Position numbers and translations under genes: made by a program
Source of the DNA: Elysia crispata
Taxonomy: Eukaryota > Mollusca > Gastropoda > Plakobranchidae
NCBI GenBank assembly: GCA_033675545.1
Contig: JAWDGP010003778.1
Location: forward strand, 521,481 to 585,480
Length of the DNA: 64,000 nucleotides
Direction: 5' to 3'
Part shown: positions 50,260 to 63,139 of the stretch, piece by piece
Numbering within the stretch: the first letter of the stretch is position 1
Layout: the number at the start of each line of letters is the position of its first letter
The notes under the pieces: generated by a model
The model's database searches: none
What the model was told of the DNA's origin: nothing
The model's input: the letters and a program-made list of their open reading frames with translations, nothing else

Positions 50260-52401
50260 ACTATATAGAGTGTCACTCTACATAGACTGATAGAGCTCTG
50301 CACACTATTCAGAGTAACAGCTGAGCTCTTCTGTGACAGAAACAAAAGACTACGAGACAAAGACCAGTTTTGCGCCACTCAGCGCCAGCCTCAGCCAGCC
50401 ACTGCCAGTAGCCTACTATCCATGCGAATGCACATCCAGCGAGAGTAGATTTAGATCGAGAGCTAACGTTGCCATCTTAAAAGCTATTTGAGAAGTAAAA
50501 TGAGTAGATTCGAATAAATTTAGATTACCGCAGCTGAAAGTGAAGTTGAATGGAGCGTTTTGCCTTTGGGTCGTTTTTTGCCACTCTAGACAGCTTTGAA
50601 CTACAGTTTAAATCGTACCAAAAAGAACAAGGGTTCTTTTTGTGAAGTCACTACTAAAGTAATATCATCCTCAAGGTGTATAAAAGCCAAGAAACACTAC
50701 GTTCCTTGATTTTGCCTCGACTAGACCTTCTTTAGTATGTTTATAAGAAACTATATGTACATGTAAAATATTACCGTGGTTGATCGAGATCAATGTGGTA
50801 GTGACAACTTTCATGAAAGTTTAGAGCCAAATTAATGAAGCTTGGGTTTACAAAATTTGATGGTACCGGAACTGTAAAGACTTAAACAATGTTCTAGCTC
50901 AATTTATGCAATGAATCCATTGAAATGTTAGATCATGTCTATGCAGGGCCTACGAAGACCTCAACTTCAGTACCAATCGATTGTCCTTTTTGTGATGTAT
51001 CTTGTTTCTTTTATCATGTTTTAATTGGTATTAATGTGAAGAATAATGCTAATTTGTATACTACTATGGTTTGAATGACAAATGTTAAGTTCTTATTTTG
51101 TAATTTAGTTCAATATTGGAGACATTCTGAATTTTTTGTTAAAAATAAAATTTATGCCATATCAATGACTTCTTGACATGAAATTGAATATTTTTTCTTT
51201 TAAACCCTCAGTGTCTAGATGACATAAACACTTGATGGATTTTGTATTTTAAAATTTACTGAAATTATATAGCTTTTGAGCTCTTCTTTGTATGTCAAAA
51301 TCATTTCTAATAAGGTTTATATTTTTGATAGTTTTATATTTTTACAGCAGTAATTAATATTCCACCATTAACCATGTAGCATGAACATAATCAATAAACA
51401 TACACTGTGAAATTATATTCACTATTTAATATTTTTTTTTATTTGTCTGGTCATGCTTGCTTGCTTTAAAAGTGGTTGCGGAATATTTAAACCAAACTTT
51501 AACATATCATTTCTTACTTGATTTCATGTTTAAAGTAACAAAAGTCTTTACTTTTCAACAAAGCAGTTGCTAAACAAAATGATACACTTCACTTGAATGG
51601 TTAAAACAGCTAAAGTTGGTTCATGGTATCTTAAGATTTGATACTTGGAAACTGATTCATTGGCTTTTCTCATCAACATAGTGATATCAAGGGCAATAAC
51701 CCATGTTTCGAGTTTTAAAAATCTCAGACTGTTACATCCATTTTAGATCATCAACTAAGCATGACATTTTCTTCTATTCAACTCAACTCAAAATATGCAT
51801 TCACAAGCGGTAAATAAATGTAGTTTAGTTAAAAGAACGATTTAAAAATAAAGGGCAATAACTCTGTCAATACTTTTGTAACGGGCAAGAAATTTATTTT
51901 GAGTAATGTTCACAAAAGGCCTAACTACTTTCCTCCTTAAAAGTATTTAAAATTATTTGTAAATAAGGAGTTACAGGCACTTAATTTAAATATTGGCCTA
52001 CTGAGCCTCATAATAATATGTTTGATACTGATAGTTTTTGAGTTTCCTTACTTAGCAATGCACCATATGTAAATTAAATTTAAAAATTGATTTATTATCT
52101 GATTTTGAATTTGGAAACCTAACAACCATCTAGTCAAACTCTTATAGAAGGAGTAAGTAAAACACACTTTAAAAACATAACGGTTATGAAAGTTTCACTT
52201 TCTTCACCTATTTACGTACATGTGTACACTGCATCGTACATCCTAACCCAGCCAATTACAAATCTTCTTAGAGTGTTACTCTCTACATAGTGTTGTGGTC
52301 TATGTAGACTTACATGTATGTTATGTTTGGCTCTATGTAGAGTATGTAGAGTGTGACTCTAAATAGTGTCCGGCTCTATGTAGAGTGTGACTCTATATAA
52401 T
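50260..52401. repeat. 26-base inverted repeats 2.1 kb apart
   Basis: ACTATATAGAGTGTCACTCT at 50260, continuing to 50285, is almost the reverse complement of 52376-52401 (24 of 26). The arms are themselves partly palindromic, and further TCTATGTAGAGT copies cluster at 52270-52400. This may therefore be either a transposon or two independent palindromic clusters. Confidence 0.4.
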
Positions 52402-52468
52402 TTTTTTTTTTTTTTGCCTTCCTTGAGGAAAACCCTGTGTAAATAATTCAAATGATTAAGTCTTAGGT

Positions 52469-52673
52469 AGGACTTCCGATTGGGTAAGTTGGTTTAGTAA
52501 AGTAAGATATGGTATAGGATCTAGATGCCGTAGTTTGTTTTATTTAGGCTAATTGGTGATTCATTGGTAGAAAATGATGCACTTACTTGAGGCATTAATC
52601 CAATCTTTACACATCAAAATTCAAACAAAGCCCTTTTTATTATGAAAGAGGTCACGTACCCATTCGGAAGTCT
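52469..52673. mobile_element. 0.2 kb MITE, copy 2
   Basis: It begins GGACTTCCGATTGGGTAAG, ends in an inverted version of that sequence, and is similar along its length to 16545-16745. Confidence 0.7.
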
Positions 52674-53608
52674 GAGATAACTCGAAAATTCAAAACTAGA
52701 TCACTTGATTCTTGACTACAATAGATTAGATCTCTAGATCTAATTTAAAACAGACGAATTTCTCTCACCTCACTCTTTCCTCTGAATCTAGAATAGATAG
52801 CAAAATCTATTTGACGTTAAATGTATAGAGATTGGCTTAAGAAGTTTTAAACCTAGAATCCAGTTCTAATTCATGGGCAGTAGAAGTAAATACGCAAGTT
52901 ATAGAATCATAAAGTTATAGAGTAGATCAGAGAAATCGTTTAGGTTTTAAAAATTCCTTAACGTGATGGTCACCATTAGCGGTAGTCACTCACTAGTCAG
53001 TGGCTGTAGATACAGGCCTGGGGTTTGTTCGTTGAAAATAAACTAAAAAACTCAACCCGTTGTAAGTTTTACTTCCGCTCTCATATGCGAATTCAAAGTT
53101 TCATAAATATGATGAACTCAGAGCAAATATAGATATAAGATATTCCAAAAGAAGTGAAAAATAACCACAAAAATCTACTGACCAATAGAAATCGTTTATA
53201 ATGAGCTATAAATAAGTAATACTATAATATAAGGCACATTTATTTGATTTGTTCTGTATATAATTTCGCACATTTGGAGGAAGTGACACATTTTATCTTG
53301 AAGTGAGTATGCAAAACTTGAATCGGACTGCTGGGAGCTCATCGCCGAACTCAATTTGTCACTCAGGATCTAGACCCAGAATAATCCCTTATAACCAGGA
53401 ATAAGTCTGTCTTTCGCTTTCTGTAGACCTAAATCAATTAAACTATCACATAACATATGTCATCTTACCTAAAAAGAGTAGCTTTTTTTGCAAAATTGTA
53501 GCGAGTCAACAAGTCTTCCAGATCCAGATTCTAGATTAGATTAGATCTAGAGAATATATATCTAGATCTACATCTAGTTCGCCTTTTTGTTTCAACTATC
53601 TTGAGACC

Positions 53609-56600
53609 ATGGAGTGTTTGATTGGTATCCAAGGAAAGGATTTTGTTTTAATAGCAACTGACACGATATCAGCGAGAAGCGTGGTTGCAATGAAAGATGG
53701 TGAGTAGATTAGGATCCCCTTTGCATAATTTGTATGATTGCTGTGCAACAAACTATGGGCATAAAATTAAACGTTGGCATTTATTTTACTTTTACCACAT
53801 ATATTTGTAACTATAAATCCAGTTGGAGATCAACAACAAGAAGATGGAAACGGAAGGGGGAAAGGGCAAGACCAGCGAACATAAGGATACTTATAAGTGG
53901 CTTTTCCTTTGTGAATGCATTTGACTTTGCTGCGAATGAGACAGGCACCTTGAAATAGGCAGTCTCACTAAAAAAATTTAACCAGACCTCAAGCATTATA
54001 ATAGCCATGAACGCTTATCTTACTCAGTAATGTTAGACTCATAAGGTCTTAATGAATAAGTACTCTGAGCCTATCTAGAATATTCTTCCAGAAATTGACA
54101 AGCGAAAAATCCTTCAGGGATTGAAAATGGGCACAAAACACAATAAACAGATGTATCCATATCTTTATTTTATCTCATTTATATTCTGTCAAAAAAATTC
54201 TCCATTGAAAGAACCTAGACCCAGATCTAGACTCAATGTAATTTAAATGTAAGGCTTGATCATTGATGACGTTAAGTTTAATTCTCTTGGAATTAAAGCT
54301 GCAGGTCCTGGTTGAGACAAATTCGGCTTCAGCTTTGGTCAGGAACTGGAATCAAGTTAAGATCTGTTCTTGGCAATATGGAAATTTCATATTAGTCCAG
54401 AAATCATGAAATGTTTATCTCAAGCATGATTTATACCTGTCAAAATCCAGATGCTCAAGAGTTATTTCCTAAAGGTCCAATAAAAGCATGTCACAACTGT
54501 CATAAATACTTAAATAGTTAAATTTTTTAAAGTAGAGGTTCTTTCCTATTGTTCATGTTAATCAATCTGATGCTCATTTATCATATTACTCAATACATCA
54601 GCATGGGATCATTCAGTTCATTTCATTTAAGCTGTAGATTTGATTTTAGGTTTTGGCTAAATTAGGCTAATCATTGAGTCCCTGAAATTAGATTTCCTAA
54701 AAAAAAAAAAAGACTAATTGATCTTCTGCTCTGAACCTTGTGCATGCTCTTGATGAATCTGTGTCTACAGTGGAAACCTCAAAACCCTAAGTCTGATCAT
54801 TTGGATTTCTCATAAACAAAATTGTGCGAAATTTTTAATTTTTTTCTCTTTGGCATTTCTAGAATGGGACTCATATTTCAAAGTCTTTCTCTCTTAATTC
54901 AAATTGTCCATAAAGCACAACAAGTCAAAAGTAGAACATATATTTCTCAAGCATCAAGCAATGTTAATCACTGCTCGAGCAAGGCTGATCATTGCACTAA
55001 CAGAAAGTAGCCCCAGTAGTAACGCTGATACTGATAGCAATGTGGGGCAGGAAAAAAGGAGAGTCACTCGTTGCAGGCACAGTATGCACTCAGTCAATGA
55101 GTCATAGATTCAGTTATACCCCTTTTTTGTAACCTAAATCCTCTGAATTCGAAGTTTTAATCCTTCCCATACAATTCACTGTTGGTTTTTTAGTGCAATT
55201 TACCAGATCTTACATTTAATTGAATTGTTTCTCAGCAGTTGTAAGCGCTTTTCAAATGTCAGTGTTCTGTCAAAATTTTTATGGTGACAATTGAGATTGA
55301 TTGTACATGTATATATAAACAGCAATGTATTATCAGTGCTTAAATCCTAAAATTTAAATGACAATAGAAGTGACGATTGTGAATTAATACTACCACAGAT
55401 ACTGGAAAGTTGAAGTTACCTTAAAAAAGAAGCAAAAGTAAGCACTAACTTGTAATAGAAGATTATCGTGCTTGATAGCACATGTGCCTTATCACAGCTT
55501 GAAGAGCCCTGATCAAAGAGGCAAAGCAAGCCTAGATATCTAATCCTAGATTATGGACCTCAATACACACATATCTCACATTTGGCCAAAGGAAATTAAA
55601 TAAAAGAGCAGCACAAAAGGCCCACTAATGATTATGCATGAAGATCTCAAATCTGGTGGTTGCTCCTCTGAATAGGCTGTTTCCATTTGATTCTGTACTT
55701 CATGATAGAGAGAATGTAGAGGCTAAGAAGAGTTTAGGCTTTATTCCCACGTGACAACTGCTGTTGCCTGCTGTATACCGTACTATGTCAAAACCAGTAG
55801 AAGCACTAGCCTGGTTTCCCCAGCATCATCCAGATTTTCCTGCTTCTCCCACATTTATTGTGTGCTACTTTCAGTATCACTTTTACTAATTTCTTGCTCC
55901 TTCCAGCTTAATGATCATCAGTCGCCTCTTGTCGGCCGTGTTGTTACTATGCCTCCTCTCATCAACAGTGACACCATCACCAGTTTTCCACTGTCATCTA
56001 TTATTTGAAGTTATAGGTCTCAGTTTATTTGCAATGGATAAGATTTGATTAAGGAATCTGCTGTTTTTAGTTAAGTCCATTGTAATTCTTTGTGTTTTCC
56101 ATTTTACCTACAATACTAGAGAAGTCAGTACATATGTGCATTCTGTAAATTAAATGTAAAACAGCTCTTTTTTACTTTTTTAGGGAATGGTTTTGACCCA
56201 AGATCAATTTAATTGAAACTCAGTCTAAACCAATTTTTAGATTTTTGACAAATTTTTTCCTCAGACCACGACAAAATGTATCCCCTCAGTAACAACCTCC
56301 TTATGGCAGTATGTGGAGAGGCTGGTGACAGTATACAGTTCTCAGAATACATTGCCAAAAATGTTCAGCTCTACAAAATGAGAAATGGTATGCCATGTTA
56401 CAACATTTTTGGTCTGTGTTGATTAATTATTTCTCCTTTGTTTAATGACTTGTGGAAGATCGCCCTAGTTTTAATGAAAACCTCTGAAACTTAGGTTGAA
56501 TAATGCACTATTTCATGTGATATGATTATTCTGGAGTATATTTCCCATTCATTGTAATCCAAACTAATGTAAAATTTAATATTAACAAAAAGACTAAATA

Positions 56601-59600
56601 AAATTTTTTTTCTTTCAGGCTATGAATTGTCTCCAAGTGCAGCTGCAAATTTTACCCGTAGAAACATGGCTGAGAGTCTCCGATCATCGGTATAGTGTCT
56701 TTTTATGTCTTTCATGTTCCTGTTTTTTCCAATGCTGTTTGTTAATAGAAGCCGAATACTTGAATGCCAAACTTCTGATATACTGTGCTCCCCTAATATA
56801 GAATGATAAAGACAGGTTATGAATGCATACAGATGATTTAAGTCTTTTGACCAATCCTAATGTGTCAGATAGTGCAAACACTTGTTTTCAGAGTAAGGTT
56901 TTGATTCTTTAAAAAGTTTTTACATGTTTTATGAATCATAAATTATAAAAAATATTTATTTCTATTTTTAAAGGCTCCTTGAAGTAAACCTCGAAGCATT
57001 TTCACTCATTCATTTCAATTTCAAGTGTGTTTTTTTTATATATATAAAGTCCTTGTTTTAGGTTCGATATATTTGTAGTGTATTCAAAACAAAAGCCTTC
57101 AGGTATATATTTAATAGATTTATATAAGAAATAGTCGAGGGATAATGTTATCTCAACTTTGATTTCATCGAATTATTGATCTTTTAATATATATACCTAT
57201 GAGTATGTTTATTAATATGATTTATAATGGTAAATTGGATCAGTTAATATCCTTTTATTAAATAGGGGAGGGGGGATGGAATTCCATTGTATAATGTATC
57301 AGTGCAAAGTCTTTGGTTATAGGAGGCATGTTTGCAGATTGAAGCTAGTTAGAAGGCCATGCTGGCAAATTGATTTTATTTTATTTATTTATTCATTTCT
57401 ATTTATTAAAAAACTTAAGAGCATCGTACACATGTTCTCAAAAGTGAAAACGCCACAGTTAGTGTCCTCTCTTGTATTTGTAAAGCTCAATTTGGAAAAG
57501 CCTGAAATAAGTGCTGTGTGTCTAACACAAATTAACACTACCTGCAGTTTACAGAAAGCCAATTTTAACATGAAGTTAGATGTTGGCTTGCAAAGAGCAT
57601 TAAAGACTGTTTTCTTGCAGTGCATGACATAGATGGCGAAAGCGTTAAGACCTAAATAAGCTAAAACCAACTGAGGCAAGTCCTATCGATAGGCTTCTGT
57701 AGTTCTATCTTTCACCCATGCTTTTCCTTTTGTGTCTTTGTGAGTGTTCTAACCTGTACTTGCTTATAGATCATGGTTTTTTTCATTGCTATAAAGGATA
57801 TCAAAATTTAGATCAAATCATTTCCATCTTGCAACTAAAACGAGAGTAAGACCAGAAGACTTAAAAAATCAATTGCCAGTCAAGACCTAGTATCTAGATG
57901 TAAATTTAGTTTCTGCTATGGGTTGTATCATTAAAGTGGAGCATTTAAGTCAAAATAAAAAAAAATGTCATCTAAATTGTAATCTGCACCTGATATCAGT
58001 GTGGTTTGATATTACTTACCACTTAAGTAAAATTATGTAGCAGAAAGCCTTTTTTTTTCACACAAGCTGTGAACAAGCTTTTATGGCCAATAATCTTGGA
58101 CATCATATCACTAGACAGCAGAGCAGAGCCAAAAAGACAAAAACTGTTCTTACTAAAAGCAATAATTTTACAAAGCTTAAGTTATTAAAATAATTGCATA
58201 ATTTATTCAACATTTCTGCAATTTAATAGTCTGACCCAAACTTTGTCCTTTGTCCTCACGGATTAAAAACCATGTAAAGTGAAATAAGTTGTTTTGAGAG
58301 GACAGAGGTTCTGACCTCTAGTAGGGAGTGCCATGAGAAGAATGTGTCTAGAGTGCTGGGCTCTTCACCCTTATCACGTAGACACCATGAAAACAGAAAA
58401 GAAAGCTGTAAATTATAAAGTGCTGAAAAAAAATCTTGTGCAGTGAGTTCACTGCATCATTCAATGAGATCTTCTTATCCTTACTCTCTTTTGACGAATT
58501 TAACAGTTTGGTATTTAATCTTTTCAAATAGTAATACCTCTTAAAGTAGACATTTGTTTTACAATGATCTGTTGAGACTGCAGAAGCAGATATACAAGGT
58601 GCAGTGGCATCTTTGAACTCACTAAATCATTGTTAAATTTACAGATAACTCAAACATGTCTTATTGAGCAAATTACAAAAAAAAGAAATAAAATAAAACA
58701 GATACCTTTGTCAACTTTTCTTCAAAAGACATAGTGAAAGAGTAAAATTAATGTATTGAATGGCTTTAACTGCACATTTAGTCCCAATAAGGTTATTATA
58801 TCATTATTAAACAGACCCCATGATCCAATGTAACCGATTATGACTGTATTTTTTCCTTTTTTTTTGTATGTGTATTTATATTTTTTTTATGTTCTGAGGC
58901 ATGGGAATTTAAAGGGTTTGTTCAGCTTTTCTGTTAGCAGCTACTTAATATGTATTTGAAATGAGAAACAGTGCTCAGTGGTTTAACTTATTGTTGCTAA
59001 TGTTTTATGACCTTTTTAATCATTATGTTATTACATATATCATGATTTAGATGAGAAATATCAGTCAAAAATGTATTTAAATGACATGAAAACTAAATAG
59101 GCTAATAAACATTCCTCGCGTACACTTTGTGCTTTCAAAGCAGTAAAATCTGTTATCTTTTACCCTTGTTCCATCACTCCTAGCTGTCATTGATGAGTTA
59201 AGCAAAAAGAAAAAATCAAAACTGATAGCCATTGCATGATAAATGTTGCTGTGTTGTAGCCAAGAGTGAATCATGCTTTTATTGACTGAATGCCCAAAAG
59301 ATATAGGACGTATCCTTTTCCAATAAATCAGTAATTACCTCTTGAATGTCCATTTGAATTGATTTTCTGTTTTATCTTGCTTTCAGCGAAGCCACCTCGT
59401 GAATCTGTTGATCGCTGGTTATGACAAAGAAGAAGGCCCATCCCTTTACTTTTTGGACTACCTTGCTTCTTTGAATAAAATGCCATTTGCTATACATGGG
59501 CACGGAAGTCTGTTTGCTCTGAGTATCATGGACAAGTACTATGAAAAAGGTAAAGTTTAAAATTTCAGTTCATATATCTTTTTTTTTTTTAACTTCATGG

Positions 59601-61021
59601 TAAAGGTTTGGTGTGTGCATTTTATTATTTATAGATAACTGAAGCTTAAAATGTTTGAATTGAATTTGAAAGTCAAATCGTATGCCAATTTTCAGCTTCT
59701 CTTATCCAACAATGGCAATAATTGAAAAGTATGCATGTGGTGGAATAAATGCATAGCAAATATTCAAAATGAAATATCATTCACTAATAGGGAGACTATT
59801 ATGAATGGAAATTTTAAAACCTAACTGTTTTTCATGTACAAACTCTTTAAGACGTAATGAATAAAGAGGCTTAAAGTTAAACTAAAGCTGTAATAGAATT
59901 TTTGCCCACAACAATGAATGACTATAAATCGGCAGACTCAAAGTGCATCTTTCACTATTCCCTCTGTCAACTGCACTTCTAATAAATGATTACAATAATG
60001 CAGATATCCTTGGTAAAGCAAGTCTTTTTCAAGGCAACTTAAATCAAGGAACATAACAAAATAACTATATATTACATGTGATATGCCTCTTTCTTTTTAA
60101 CACCACATCAGGAATGTAATTATGATTTAATCAAATTAGACTCATCGTTCTCATTATTTCAAGTTTTTGTCTCGTCATATTTTATTCATAATTGCACAGT
60201 TATAGCTCCTGATTTACCGCAACATATCACAATCTGAATATATTCACAGATCTTGACTTTGCAGGAGCTTCAGCCCTTTTGATGAAATGTATCACAGAGG
60301 TAAACTGCTTAGTTTTCAACCCAGTGAACATGTTTTCTCACTGCATTAGAAATGTGTTAAAGTAGATGCTGATTTAATTGAACATGTTTTCTCACTGCAT
60401 TAGAAATTTATTACGGCAGATGCTGATTTAATTGAGCATGTTTTGTCACTGTATTAGAAATTTAGTAAAGTAGGTGCTGATTTAATTGAACATGTTTTAT
60501 CAACGCATAAGAAATTTATGAAAATAGATACTGATTTATTTTAGAAAAAAAAAACAACTTCAAAATAGACTACATTATAAATGCATTTGATTAATTCGTG
60601 TATATGTTGTACAAGATGATATTTGATTGCTAAAATATTGATCATAAATAATAAATCCTCTTTCATCTCATTTATCCCATGTGTTTTAATATTTTTAAAT
60701 AAAAATATCCACTACTTTTGCCCTGAGCATAGGAAATTTATGAACAACTCAACAAAAGCATTTTAATTGAAATGCCTGTTTAAGTGTTCTACATGTAAGA
60801 AAATTCAAATGTTGAGACATTTTCATCTTTCAAATGGTAATATGTTTATTGAGGAGCTTTTATTGTACAGTTGTAACCTTATGTTTAAATATATATTTGT
60901 TTCCCATCAGATTCAGAAAAGATTTATCGTCAATCTGGGCAAATTCCGTGTAAGAACTGTTGACAAAGATGGTATCCACGACAAGGGGACTGTTGCACCG
61001 GAACCTGTGGTTGCAGCGTAA
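53609..61021 (+). CDS. PSMB2: 20S proteasome subunit beta type-2
   Basis: Six exons: 53609-53699, 56265-56387, 56619-56689, 59387-59549, 60250-60299 and 60911-61021. Phases match throughout, giving 202 residues against 201 in human. It begins [20 protein letters not shown] and continues with [60 protein letters not shown] and [20 protein letters not shown]. This subunit (beta4 position) is a structural, non-catalytic member of the proteasome beta ring: the protein starts at its own Met, with no propeptide and no N-terminal catalytic Thr. The C-terminus ([12 protein letters not shown]) differs from the vertebrate tail, as expected for this exposed end. Possible polyadenylation signals lie downstream. 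Confidence 0.97.
54768..55181. mobile_element. Tigger/pogo-like MITE, copy C (right end damaged)
   Basis: The left end CAGTGGAAACCTCAAAACCC and the interior match copy B in the same orientation. The right end stops at ACAATTCACTG, having lost most of the terminal repeat. It is in PSMB2 intron 1. Confidence 0.75.
60327..60541. repeat. 54-base tandem repeat, four copies
   Basis: Copies start at 60327, 60381, 60435 and 60489, each opening with A(A/G)CATGTTTT and ending near GCTGATTTAATTG. They become more divergent to the right. The array begins 28 bases after the PSMB2 exon 5 donor. Confidence 0.9.
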
Positions 61022-61184
61022 ATGGAAGTTGAGAGGGCATTGTGGGATGGCACATATTATTGCATTATTGAAATCTTTCCATTTAAATGCATATGATAAT
61101 AACTTTTGTATGTGGGTGAAAAGTGCTCCCTTTAGTTTTGTTATTAATGTAATTTTGATTACATTTCTGCCTGATGTGAAGGTG

Positions 61185-61190
61185 AATAAA
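61185..61190 (+). terminator. PSMB2: Probable PSMB2 polyadenylation signal
   Basis: AATAAA lies about 165 bases after the stop codon, followed by a T-rich stretch at 61210-61230. A second AATAAA at 61441-61446 is an alternative. Confidence 0.5.
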
Positions 61191-61249
61191 GGGAGTCGTA
61201 AAGAAAATGTTGGTTTTTTTTTTTTTTTTTGAAAAATACATTGAGCTGA

Positions 61250-63130
61250 TTATTAAATTTTTTTTTCTTCTTTTTGGCAAGAATGGGTATTTAGTGTGTT
61301 ATTGAAGCTGAGTCAGTTTGCCCATCTGCTGCCTTTTTTTTTTTTTAAGAATAATGAACTCTGTTTAATCTGAGTCCTCTTCAACCACAGTTGCTAAGTC
61401 ATCTTTTCTGTTTTCCAAATGCCAGGATTTTGATGAGCTCAATAAAATATTGAAATTTAAAAATCTTGATAATGATCTTGACCTATGTCTTCATAAGAGA
61501 CTTTTTCAATTTTTGTAGGGTGTCAAATACAGGTCCATTATTACTGTTATTACAGAACACCTTGGACTCAACCAACTAGTTTGGTCATTTTTAAAAGTTT
61601 GTTGAATGCATGTCATAAGACGCAACAAAGGAAGTAAACAACCAAAGTGAAAGTACCACATTCTAGTCTTCTTTGTTTTTATCATGGTTTTAACCATGTG
61701 TCTAAAAGTATAAAGCCACTCTTTACCCTTTCCACCAACTGTCAAAATTACGGCCACTTTGGCTCTTTGATCCTTAATCATAATCTCCCCATGCATTTGC
61801 GGCAGTTCTCTGCCCCCTTCCCCCTCTCTTTTTATTATCTTCTCCCTGCATAATGTAGCCCACACCCTGGGTGTCCAACACCTATATACTATATATATAT
61901 ATATGAAAGGTTATACACTGTATATAGAAAGATCTACCAAAAAAAAATAATGTGAAACTAAACACAGGAAAAAAATACATAACAAATGCGTAAAAAAAAG
62001 AGTCATGGGAAAAAACAACAAAATTGACTAAAGAAGTATTTACAAAATATTGTGGAAATAAATAAATAAATGAAACTCCAAAAAGATAAGTTTGCAAAAT
62101 AGATAAGAATTCAAAGAAAAAATAATGTGAAAGAGAATGACAGTTGGAGAACAGAACTATTAGGAGTACAAGAGAAAGAGACAGACAGAGAAAGAGAGAA
62201 AATGGAAAATTAAAAATCAAGGCCAATAACTTAGTTAAAGGAAATCTCTAGACCAAATTTCCTGAAAAAAAAAATAACAACAATAGCTAGGAAATATGTA
62301 TTTTTGAACACCATTGTATTGGCCTTGCTGAAACTAAGTAAAAGATAAGTATTAATTGTGAATACTGGTAGTTCACACTGTTTCTTCTCATTACATCAGT
62401 AGAGATAAATCCCTCTCTATATGATTCACCTCAAGATGATGCAGGTTTAAACAAATCCACTGCTCTCATCTATTACGGGCCTCTATCTCTCCATATGTTG
62501 AACCAAGAATTTAGTTGTATTTCAGAGATTGGACTGCCAGAGGAATGCTGGAAAAATTTTGAAAATATGTTTATACAAAAAACATTCAGGACTGATGTAT
62601 TATTTGCTATCATTATCAAAGGGTTGCACATGTATGGCATATCCTGCTATTATAAAAAATTGTTCACTTCACTTTTGTAAAATCAACACAATATAACTGA
62701 TACAGTAACTTCATCTTTTCAACATGATTTCATTTTTACAAAGTTACAAGTGTAAACATAAGGCACTAGCTGTTGAACAGTCCATTTTGATTGGTAAATA
62801 AATTCCACTATACTAATTATAATTTATATTCATTTTCAATACAAAGTTATGATTTTCTAGACGTTGAAAATTAAAAGGATACATGTACAAATAATAATTG
62901 GGATGAGCCAAGCATACTAAAAAGCTACCTGCATTGTAATATTTATTCAAACATTCACTGTAGATGTCTGGGTTTTGCTAACTTTTCTAAGAGCTTGTCT
63001 TTAAATGGTAAATACATTTACTTGTTTGCTTTTAACTTTGGACTAACTTCTTTAAAAAAGATACTCATTTTCTTTCTTATTGTAATTGTACCATTATTTG
63101 AACACATCTTCTGGTATATTTATGCTTCAT
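61250..63130. other. AT-rich intergenic DNA without a supported gene
   Basis: Poly(T) runs, a short (TA)n near 61890, and chance reading frames only. I see no conserved domain. Confidence 0.5.
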
Positions 63131-63139
63131 TGAATACAC

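Larger units (their letters stand above)
47628..53608. other. Divergent intergenic region between EB1 and PSMB2
   Basis: No conserved coding exon was found. It should carry the promoters of both genes. It contains a possible inverted-repeat-bounded segment (50260-52401), one MITE (52469-52673), and many TAGATCTAGA-like motifs near 52680-53575. Confidence 0.5.

Noticed and set aside
55751..56008. 85-codon plus-strand frame in PSMB2 intron 1
   Set aside because: No domain and no splice-site support; it lies between well-defined PSMB2 exons.
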